Shown in pieces: positions 1 to 5,819 of a stretch of 10,901 nucleotides of DNA; position 1 is the first letter of the stretch; the number at the start of each line of letters is the position of its first letter. The notes under the pieces are model-generated. The model was not told where the DNA came from. It saw only the letters and a program-made list of their open reading frames with translations, and did not search any database. The stretch covers positions 1 through 10,901 of the forward strand of contig DKQD01000089.1 of assembly GCA_002474345.1 (NCBI GenBank), given 5' to 3'. This DNA comes from Bacteriovoracaceae bacterium UBA7317. GTDB taxonomy: Bacteria; Bdellovibrionota; Bacteriovoracia; Bacteriovoracales; Bacteriovoracaceae. Both the position numbers and the translations under genes were made by a program.

Positions 1-636
1 TCCCCCATAGAGGATTCGAACAGACTCTCCCACTTCATCAGAAAAAGTCTTTTTAAGGAAATTTCTTATTTTCTCATGAACTTCTTCAACTTGAGTTGGA
101 GTCGCCACTTTCCCAGTTCCAATGGCCCATACTGGCTCGTAAGCAATGACGATCTCAGAGGCCAAAACTTTTGTCAGGTCTTCTAAGCCTTTTGAAAGCT
201 GTTCTTCGATGACTGTGAAAAAATCACCTTTTTCCCGCTGCTCTAATGTTTCACCAACACAAACAATAGGCTTAAGTTCATGCTTTAAAGCAACTCTTAC
301 TTTTTTATTAACCACCTCATCAGTTTCACCAAAGTATTGACGCCTCTCTGAGTGACCAATGATGGCATAAGTTGCGCCCGCATCCTTCACGAATGAAGCA
401 GCTATTTCACCGGTATAGGCGCCATTTTCTTCTTGATGAATATTTTGGGCTGAAACTGCTATATAACTATCTTTTGAAACCTCAGAAATCATTTTTAATG
501 CAGTAAAAGGTGGAGCAACCACCACGTCCACTTCTTCAGGCCACTTCAATCCAATCTGAATGCCATTGACTAGTTCAACCGCTTCAGCGATTGTCATATT
601 CATCTTCCAATTGCCTGCGATAAAAGGAACTCTCAT
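1..636 (-). CDS. tpiA: Triose-phosphate isomerase, 3' part cut off by window edge
   Basis: Interconverts dihydroxyacetone phosphate and glyceraldehyde-3-phosphate in the cytoplasm. The reverse strand translates without a stop for 212 codons, beginning MRVPFIAGNWKMN. The family hallmarks are present: the substrate-binding Lys11 of GNWKMN, electrophilic His95 in IIGHSERR, catalytic base Glu167 in AYEPVWAIGTGK, and the phosphate loop YGG at the window edge. The usual length is about 250 residues, so roughly 40 C-terminal residues lie beyond position 1. A strong GAGGAG ribosome site precedes the ATG. Only 29 bases separate it from the aldolase gene, so it is very probably the next gene of the BMC operon. 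There is no N-terminal extension of the encapsulation-peptide kind; the C-terminus cannot be seen. In this setting it would link the DHAP made by a class II aldolase to the glyceraldehyde-3-phosphate made by DeoC. The family call is essentially certain. Confidence 0.97.
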   Translation of the reverse strand, partial: MRVPFIAGNWKMNMTIAEAVELVNGIQIGLKWPEEVDVVVAPPFTALKMISEVSKDSYIAVSAQNIHQEENGAYTGEIAASFVKDAGATYAIIGHSERRQYFGETDEVVNKKVRVALKHELKPIVCVGETLEQREKGDFFTVIEEQLSKGLEDLTKVLASEIVIAYEPVWAIGTGKVATPTQVEEVHEKIRNFLKKTFSDEVGESVRILYGG

Positions 637-665
637 AAGTTACTCCTCAATAGGTCTAAGTCGTT

Positions 666-1436
666 TTAAGAATTTTCAAGATACCGGTTTACTTCCTTAG
701 CAATAATATCCTGGAGTTGACCAAATTGAATATTATCTTTTTCTTGATCATAATTTTCCAAAATATTTTTCGTAACGTGATTGGAAGCTTTAGGCCCTAA
801 ACCAAGCTTTGCTCTTTTTTCTAAAAGCTTTTGAAGGTCAGCTTCTGGCAAAGTCATCACTGGTCCCATAGAAGTAGCATAAAAATCAATCTTGGCCACA
901 TGTTCTAGAAGTTCCACTCTCAAATAGGCTTCTTCTAAGTTTTTACCAATACTTAAAACACCATTGCCTGCAATCATGAAGACATCACTTTGTCTTAAAG
1001 CTTCGCACACGACTCGATCATTAGCAACACTACCCGGCATGGAGTAATCAGCTACGGGAATGATGTGACCAATGGAAACAACGGCTTCAGGAAGAGAAAT
1101 TTCGAGTGGTTTTCCCACAAGCCCTCTTGCTGTTGCAAAGGGAGGGTGAGCATGAACAACGGCCCGAGCTTCCTCCCTTTCATTATATGCAGCAAGGTGG
1201 AGGTTCAATTCACTAAAAGGCTTCCCAATCCCACCAGTCTTTTTTCCTTCCTTATCAAGATCTAAAATCATCTCAGGAGTAATAGCGGCTTTCGCCTCTG
1301 CTGTAGGAGTCGCGAGAAAACCATCCTCAAACTTAGCTGTCACGTTGCCATCATGATTTGCAACAAACCCTTTTTGATCAAGCTTACTGCAAATATCAAC
1401 AATGCCTCTAATTATATATTCTCTCCGATTCCCCAT
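666..1436 (-). CDS. Class II (zinc) aldolase/adducin-family protein with C-terminal encapsulation-like helix
   Basis: The family (FucA, RhaD, AraD) cleaves sugar 1-phosphates to DHAP and an aldehyde, or epimerises pentose phosphates. In 256 residues I see the phosphate-loop motif HDGNVTAKF (28-36), the catalytic-acid Glu76 in FSELNLH, and zinc ligands His95 and His97 in VVHAHPPFATA. The third ligand of FucA (His155, in HHGL) aligns with Asn158 in AGNGVL, an uncommon change that could alter metal binding or activity. FucA is about 215 residues. Here the extra C-terminus (about 215-256) is a linker followed by an amphipathic helix, QLQDIIAKEVNRYLE, resembling encapsulation peptides. AGGA lies 8 bases before the ATG. 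It sits between the permuted BMC-T and tpiA. Comparable aldolases occur in planctomycete-type microcompartments acting on fucose/rhamnose, so fuculose- or rhamnulose-1-phosphate cleavage is plausible. The substrate is not determined by the sequence. Confidence 0.9.
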   Translation of the reverse strand: MGNRREYIIRGIVDICSKLDQKGFVANHDGNVTAKFEDGFLATPTAEAKAAITPEMILDLDKEGKKTGGIGKPFSELNLHLAAYNEREEARAVVHAHPPFATARGLVGKPLEISLPEAVVSIGHIIPVADYSMPGSVANDRVVCEALRQSDVFMIAGNGVLSIGKNLEEAYLRVELLEHVAKIDFYATSMGPVMTLPEADLQKLLEKRAKLGLGPKASNHVTKNILENYDQEKDNIQFGQLQDIIAKEVNRYLENS

Positions 1437-1487
1437 TTTTTTATTCCTGATAAACTTTACTTAAGACTCGGTGAAAGGGTTTCCTTT

Positions 1488-2138
1488 CTAGCCTAATTGA
1501 TTTCCGCCTGTTTCTTTCATTTGGTTTAAGTTAGCAATAAGCTTATTGGCAGCTTCAGCAGCTGAATCAATTTGTGATTCTTCACCACTCATAATAAGCC
1601 TTCCAGAAGCACCATAAGGCTTAACATCAATAAGCTTAACGTCAGCAGCTTTTAAAGCTTCGTTACAAGCAGCGGAAAGGTAAGCAGCTGGAGTTACTTC
1701 CATAATAAAGACTGATTCACCAGCAAGAACCATGTTTCCTCTGGAAAGCCCTGTAAACATAATGGAGTGGTCTTGCTCAATACTTCTAATAATTTTATTA
1801 CACATGACTTTGACTTCAGCGCGGTCACCTTCAGTGAGGCCTGTCGCTTCAAGAATCGCGTGGCCTGCTTCTCTTACTTCACCTTGATCTTTGTGGTGAA
1901 CTTCCATAAGGCCGAAAACTCTCTCAGTCACAACTGTTCCAAGACGACAGCTTGTTGACTTGAGGGCAATATCAATCATTTCATGAATTTCCATGGCGGG
2001 GGCAATTTCAATAAAAAGGGCCGAATCATACTCCTCAGGATCATAAACTCTATTATCCTTTGCCATATATTGGGCCAATTGTGGTTGAAGGCTGTCTATA
2101 AAACTTAACGTTCTCAATTCAAAATTCGCTTTTGACAT
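1488..2138 (-). CDS. BMC-T shell protein, permuted double-layer (BMC-T^D) type
   Basis: A tandem-domain shell protein of 216 residues that should form a pseudohexameric trimer. The opening RTLSFIDSLQPQLAQYMAK and the order of elements match the circularly permuted trimers (CsoS1D/EtuB-like, and proteins I recall from Haliangium ochraceum). These can stack face to face and carry a large gated central pore. Domain 1 spans about 8-100 (FGLMEVHHKDQGEVREAGHA at 75-94); domain 2 spans about 105-205, with the pore-side loop KPYGASGRL (173-181). An AGGGAG site precedes the ATG. It is separated from deoC by 114 very AT-rich bases, one of the longest gaps in the operon, and is followed by the aldolase gene after 51 bases. 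It probably admits large molecules such as sugar phosphates, NAD or CoA. The shell assignment is firm; the stacking behaviour is inferred from family resemblance. Confidence 0.93.
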   Translation of the reverse strand: MSKANFELRTLSFIDSLQPQLAQYMAKDNRVYDPEEYDSALFIEIAPAMEIHEMIDIALKSTSCRLGTVVTERVFGLMEVHHKDQGEVREAGHAILEATGLTEGDRAEVKVMCNKIIRSIEQDHSIMFTGLSRGNMVLAGESVFIMEVTPAAYLSAACNEALKAADVKLIDVKPYGASGRLIMSGEESQIDSAAEAANKLIANLNQMKETGGNQLG

Positions 2139-2252
2139 TCTTTACTCCCTAATAGTCTTAAAATTTTAATTATGTAATTATTTAATTATTTAGTTTTTAA
2201 TATTGAATACTTAATATCCGTCTTAATCTCTTTGAAAGATTTGGAACTTATT

Positions 2253-3185
2253 CTAATAGCCCCCACTTTTTCCAGTTTGAGGTTTCGCTATCGTTGAAGA
2301 TCCTACGACTCGAGATCCTCTTCTTACATAAGGTTTTCTCTCATATCTTTTGCCATAGGTTTTTCTTCCGCCTTTTGTACTACTTGTATCAGAGGATAAC
2401 TTAACAATAGAGATACTTGAAGAAGCACCAATTCTGTTAGCTCCAGCTTCAACCATATTTTTGGCGTCTTGAGTTGTCCTGACTCCACCCGAAGCTTTAA
2501 CACCGATTGAATTGCCAACAATACGCCTCATTAATTTAATGTCGTCAACAGTTGCTCCGCCGCCACCAAAACCAGTTGAAGTTTTAACAAAAGCAGCTCC
2601 CGCTGTTTTTGAAAGAGCACAAGCAACGACTTTTTCTTCATCATTAAGACTCGAAGTCTCTAGTATGACTTTAACTGGATAAGGAGCCGATGCTTCAACA
2701 ACTTGCTTGATATCTTCAAAAACTGTCCCGTAGTCCTTGCTTTTTAGGGCCCCAAGGTTAACAACCATATCAATCTCTCTTGCACCCTGATTGATGGCTT
2801 CCTTTGATTCAAAGACCTTTGATTGTGTCGTCGCTGCTCCAAGAGGAAAACCAACAACAGCAATAGGCTTAACAGAAGAACCTCTTAAAAGCTCTGTTAC
2901 CAAAGGAATATTACAAGAATTAACACAAACTGTAGCAAACTTATAAGCTCTTGCTTCTTCGCATAATTTCTCTAGTTGGCATTTAGAAGCCTCAGGCTTT
3001 AAAAAAGTGTGATCAATCATTGAAGCTAGCTCTTGATTGTAATCATTTGCGCTTTCCTCAGTCTTCTTTTCAATTTTATGAGTCGTTGAGGGATTTGTTC
3101 CTGTCATTTGACCATTAAGCCTCTCTGCAACCTTCTTACTAATGAGAGACACAACGTCTTCCAAGTTCGTGTTTTTTTCTATCAT
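2253..3185 (-). CDS. deoC: Deoxyribose-phosphate aldolase with N-terminal encapsulation peptide and basic C-terminal insertion
   Basis: Cleaves 2-deoxyribose-5-phosphate to glyceraldehyde-3-phosphate and acetaldehyde (class I, Schiff-base aldolase). The 310-residue protein has the DERA core at about 50-262: IDHTFLKPEA, VCVNSCN, the general-acid Asp139 in REIDMVVN, Schiff-base Lys201 in FVKTSTGFG, Lys230 in GVKASGGVR, and GASSSIS. An in-frame ATG 15 bases upstream (3198-3200) exists, but the sequence GGGAGAAGG, ideally spaced, lies between the two, so I chose 3185. Residues 8-24 (LEDVVSLISKKVAERLN) form an amphipathic helix joined by a polar linker, as in encapsulation peptides. The last 48 residues are rich in Lys, Arg, Gly and Tyr and end in GKSGGY, recalling the GKSASSY end of E. 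coli DeoC, whose final Tyr259 acts in catalysis. The enzyme is about 50 residues longer than E. coli DeoC. It is probably the signature enzyme of this compartment. Confidence 0.96.
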   Translation of the reverse strand: MIEKNTNLEDVVSLISKKVAERLNGQMTGTNPSTTHKIEKKTEESANDYNQELASMIDHTFLKPEASKCQLEKLCEEARAYKFATVCVNSCNIPLVTELLRGSSVKPIAVVGFPLGAATTQSKVFESKEAINQGAREIDMVVNLGALKSKDYGTVFEDIKQVVEASAPYPVKVILETSSLNDEEKVVACALSKTAGAAFVKTSTGFGGGGATVDDIKLMRRIVGNSIGVKASGGVRTTQDAKNMVEAGANRIGASSSISIVKLSSDTSSTKGGRKTYGKRYERKPYVRRGSRVVGSSTIAKPQTGKSGGY

Positions 3186-3189
3186 TTGA

Positions 3190-3198
3190 CCTTCTCCC
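3190..3198 (-). promoter_or_regulatory. Ribosome binding site deciding the deoC start
   Basis: The reverse strand reads GGGAGAAGG here, with its GGAG core ending 8 bases before the ATG at 3183-3185. The alternative upstream ATG at 3198-3200 overlaps this element and has only an A-rich, poor site before it. The downstream ATG is therefore the better start. Confidence 0.75.
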
Positions 3199-3238
3199 AT
3201 ATTATTCTTTTCAATTTTTTTAATTAATACTTTTTAAA

Positions 3239-3514
3239 CTATTCCTTTGGAACATGAATCTCATCAACAATTCCTACGATGACGGAATGGAATGGATCAT
3301 TTTTTGTTCCCAACAATTGCCTTGCTGTATTTCCTTCTTGCTGAACTAAAACAAGGTCACCTGGTCCCGCTTGAGTAGCATCACAAGATAAAAAGGAATA
3401 TCCTTTATCCTCACCGTGAGCATTGACTGGTTGGACAATCATAATCTTATGGCCTTTGTAACAAGGGTGCTTTTCTGTAGAAACCACATTTCCTATTACT
3501 CTTGCTAAAATCAT
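3239..3514 (-). CDS. BMC-P pentameric vertex protein (EutN/CcmL family), copy 1
   Basis: A 91-residue EutN/CcmL-fold protein that should form pentamers capping the vertices of the shell. The family pattern is clear: the N-terminal strand MILARVIGNVVSTEK, HKIMIVQPVN (23-32), the turn QAGPGDLVLV (48-57), the EGNTAR pore-side loop (60-65), and the closing strand VIVGIVDEIHV (78-88). It starts with a good AAGGAAGG site and sits 21 bases after the sister BMC-P gene, so the two are co-translated neighbours. The sequence is clearly distinct from the other two BMC-P proteins in this operon. Three different BMC-P genes are known from several metabolosome loci, including, as I recall, Haliangium. They may form homopentamers with different vertex roles. 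Family call firm; specific role unknown. Confidence 0.95.
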   Translation of the reverse strand: MILARVIGNVVSTEKHPCYKGHKIMIVQPVNAHGEDKGYSFLSCDATQAGPGDLVLVQQEGNTARQLLGTKNDPFHSVIVGIVDEIHVPKE

Positions 3515-3535
3515 CTTTTAGGCCTTCCTTTCACT

Positions 3536-3841
3536 TTAATTTCTAAAAATTTCTTCTTTATTTGTTATGCCTACGTCTTCTTTATGAACATCATCAACAA
3601 TCCCCACGATTGCAGAGTCCACAGGGGCAAATGAATTGGGAAGAGCAAAAGCAGCTTCTCTCGATAATACCCAATAAACCAAATCACCTTCTCCGGCCTT
3701 GGCCGTATCGACTGAGGCGATTGGTCTCCCGGCCGGTTTTTGATCATCATCCAAAGGTTGAATGAGAAGGATCTTTTGACCATCTAAAGAAGGATCTTTT
3801 ACCGTACAAACAACTGTACCGATCACTTTTGCTAACTTCAT
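3536..3841 (-). CDS. BMC-P pentameric vertex protein (EutN/CcmL family), copy 2
   Basis: A 101-residue EutN/CcmL-family shell protein. The features are the opening MKLAKVIGTVVCTVKD, KILLIQPLDDD (23-33), the turn KAGEGDLVYWVL (48-59), the modified pore-side segment SREAAFAL, where EutN has GSSAR, and the strand SAIVGIVDDVH. The C-terminus is extended by about 13 charged residues compared with copy 1 (KEDVGITNKEEIFRN). The ribosome site TAGGA overlaps the stop codon of the upstream BMC-T gene, which ends 9 bases before this ATG, so translation is likely coupled. The loss of the usual GSSAR-type loop makes it the most divergent of the three pentamers in the pore region. It lies between the trimer gene and BMC-P copy 1. 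Confidence 0.94.
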   Translation of the reverse strand: MKLAKVIGTVVCTVKDPSLDGQKILLIQPLDDDQKPAGRPIASVDTAKAGEGDLVYWVLSREAAFALPNSFAPVDSAIVGIVDDVHKEDVGITNKEEIFRN

Positions 3842-3850
3842 ATTTAATTC

Positions 3851-4417
3851 CTACCAATAGAGACCTTTCTCAATAAGGTCTGAATGAGGGTTTGGTATTA
3901 TTTCGACATTCGTCAACATTCCCTCTTCTTTCACTGAATCACTTGCTAGCTTTAAAGAGTCCTGAACATCAGGTAGAAGACCACTTAAAACGAAATAGGC
4001 TTTCCCCCCTAAATCTTTAGCAAGTCGAACTTCCAGTAACTTTAAGGGTGTATTTTTTAAAGCAATATCTAAGGCCCTTACACAAGAGACCATAGAAAAA
4101 GACTCCAAAATACCAACGGATCCCAAAGGACCTTTTTTCTCTTTTTCAAGGTTGCCCTTCAAAGCCGGAATTATGTCTCTGTGTATGTAAGGAAGGAAGA
4201 GGTAATTAATAATAAAGTCGGAGCCGACCTCAACACCTTCTTTCAAGGACTCTTCAACATCTGCTACTTCACCACAGATTAAAATAATAAATTTACCTGG
4301 CTGGACCGCGTGGGCCTCTAATATTTTCACCTGTGCTTTTTTAGCTATAGCATCTGTAACAACAATACCTCTTGCTACAGATTTTAGCTCTATCATCCCT
4401 AAGGTAGGTTCTTTCAT
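3851..4417 (-). CDS. BMC-T shell protein, single-layer type (PduT-like topology)
   Basis: A 188-residue tandem BMC protein expected to form a pseudohexameric trimer. Domain 1 (about 4-90) begins LGMIELKSVARGIVVTDAI and has the pore loop AVQPGKFIILICGEV (37-51). Domain 2 (about 97-185) begins GSVGILESFSMVSCVRALDIAL, has the loop KDLGGKAYFVLSG (134-146), and ends IIPNPHSDLIEKGLYW. This domain order matches PduT and the single-layer trimer I recall from Haliangium ochraceum. In PduT a Cys near residue 38 of each chain binds a shared [4Fe-4S] cluster in the central pore. Here the equivalent position, just before PGKF, is Gln39, so that cluster is not expected. The ATG overlaps the stop of the PduS-like gene as ATGA, with AGGGAGGA ahead of it, indicating coupled translation. 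The pairing with a PduS-like neighbour mirrors pduS-pduT. Confidence 0.93.
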   Translation of the reverse strand: MKEPTLGMIELKSVARGIVVTDAIAKKAQVKILEAHAVQPGKFIILICGEVADVEESLKEGVEVGSDFIINYLFLPYIHRDIIPALKGNLEKEKKGPLGSVGILESFSMVSCVRALDIALKNTPLKLLEVRLAKDLGGKAYFVLSGLLPDVQDSLKLASDSVKEEGMLTNVEIIPNPHSDLIEKGLYW

Positions 4418-5781
4418 GAATTCCTCCCTTTAATAATCTCAACCCAGTGATCATTAATTTCACTCACTCTGCCAGGAATAGAGGCATGATAAGTTGTCCC
4501 CAATTCGCCGGGAGGAGAAAAAGCAATAACATCTCCCATTTTCAAAGTTTGACCTTCAACAACGACAGGTTTAGCTGGAGTTCCTTTGTGCCTCGTCACT
4601 GGTACCCGAACTTTTTGAGGGTTTGTTTTTGGAAGGATCGAGCGGTTAAAAGAATCATACTTCTCAACTTGAACCTGCTTGATTAAGTGAGAACATGAAA
4701 CTTTGTTATAATGGTAGTTTAACCTTACTTTATTTACTTTCTCACCACTTTTTAAAGAAACTTTCTTTTCCTGACGAGCAAGATTTTTTTTAAATTCATT
4801 ATAAATTAATCGAGGGGATTCATTTAAAGTCGAGGACCCCATATATTCACATAATGAGCAGTCGTTACATGAGTAAGCTGATCTCAAAGAAGAAGGTTTC
4901 ATCATCAAAGGAAAATGAAGACTTTTTATGACCTCAGATGGATGAATATCATACCCCAATTGATAGCGGGGACAAAGGTCTTCCATCATAGAGCTGTCAC
5001 CACTGACTCCCTGATTTTGAAGGATCATTTCCTCTAAATTTTTCATTTTTACTTTTGAAACTTTATGGTCTTTAGGTAACACCATGACGGCTGATGTATT
5101 TTTACCTATACCAATATTTAGGTCCTTAACAACCTCACCTTGAAGAGGTCCTCCATCAAAAACAACAGCATTTTTTAGATCAACTGTTGTTCCACCTGCA
5201 AAATTTAAAATATCCTTGTAAAGAGTCCCAATTGGAAACCAAGTGACCTGAGGTCTTTGGACCTCGCCAACAACACTTATCGGTCTTTCTGTAACTGGTT
5301 TCCCATGATAACCTTGATACATCCAAGCAAAACTTAAAAGCTTCTCTACAACAATTCCCTTATCTAAAGGTGTCTTCCCTTCGGGAATCAATTTTTTAGT
5401 CACCTCGTAAACTAGGATAGGTTCATCTCCAGATGGATAAAAATCCTCCAAATAGAAGATATCTATGTTCTTCTCTTCTTTTAAAAGTGAGTAAAGAGAC
5501 CTCATTCTTTCTTTCTCAGAAGAACGAACAGCTATCACGGCTTTAGGCGCCCCAGTAGCTTCCATAGCTATTTTTATGCCGTCAATAATAAGTTCTGGTT
5601 TTTCATGGAGAAGGGACTTTTCAGAATGTAAAAGAGGCTCAGACTCCGCTCCATTTGCTATGACCAAATCGGCTTTAGATGATAACTTAACGTAAGTTGG
5701 CACGGACAATTTATCAGTACCAACAACGCCAGCATTTCTCATTCTTAGCATAATATCTTTGGTTTTATTCTCTGGTCTCAC
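4414..5781 (-). CDS. PduS/RnfC-like protein with degenerate flavin and iron-sulfur motifs
   Basis: Full-length relative (455 residues; PduS is about 450) of the microcompartment flavoprotein PduS, which contains FMN and two [4Fe-4S] clusters and reduces cobalamin. The alignment is easy: RNAGVVGTDKLSVPTYVKL (15-33) matches the PduS segment containing GAGGAGFPT, and NGAESEPLL (43-51) matches NGAECEPLL. SLBB-like and C-terminal biotinyl-like regions are present. The glycine loop has become GTDKLSVPT. The first CxxCxxCxxxCP site keeps only Cys270, with Ser260, Ser263 and Met266 at the other positions. The second keeps Cys305, Cys308 and Cys311 but lacks the fourth Cys. Only one other Cys exists (363). 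The start is GTG, with AAAGGA 12 bases away; an ATG at codon 11 is an alternative. No cobalamin enzyme is seen nearby. Its role may be structural or an altered redox function. Confidence 0.88.
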   Translation of the reverse strand: MRPENKTKDIMLRMRNAGVVGTDKLSVPTYVKLSSKADLVIANGAESEPLLHSEKSLLHEKPELIIDGIKIAMEATGAPKAVIAVRSSEKERMRSLYSLLKEEKNIDIFYLEDFYPSGDEPILVYEVTKKLIPEGKTPLDKGIVVEKLLSFAWMYQGYHGKPVTERPISVVGEVQRPQVTWFPIGTLYKDILNFAGGTTVDLKNAVVFDGGPLQGEVVKDLNIGIGKNTSAVMVLPKDHKVSKVKMKNLEEMILQNQGVSGDSSMMEDLCPRYQLGYDIHPSEVIKSLHFPLMMKPSSLRSAYSCNDCSLCEYMGSSTLNESPRLIYNEFKKNLARQEKKVSLKSGEKVNKVRLNYHYNKVSCSHLIKQVQVEKYDSFNRSILPKTNPQKVRVPVTRHKGTPAKPVVVEGQTLKMGDVIAFSPPGELGTTYHASIPGRVSEINDHWVEIIKGRNS

Positions 5782-5819
5782 TAATTAAAACATTCCTTTA
5801 CACTAAAATCTAAAATTTA

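Noticed and set aside
2139..2252. An internal promoter before the permuted BMC-T gene
   Set aside because: The 114-base gap is very AT-rich, so many weak -10-like strings exist, but no convincing -35/-10 pair or terminator stands out.
2253..2400. A frameshift at the end of deoC as the cause of the odd basic tail
   Set aside because: The tail ends in GKSGGY like the E. coli enzyme end, and the alternative reverse frame there has no DeoC-like sequence, so the frame looks intact.
4414..5781. Evidence for a cobalamin-dependent (Pdu-type diol dehydratase) compartment from the PduS-like gene
   Set aside because: No dehydratase, reactivase, cobalamin transferase or cobalamin riboswitch is seen, and the PduS cofactor motifs are degenerate.
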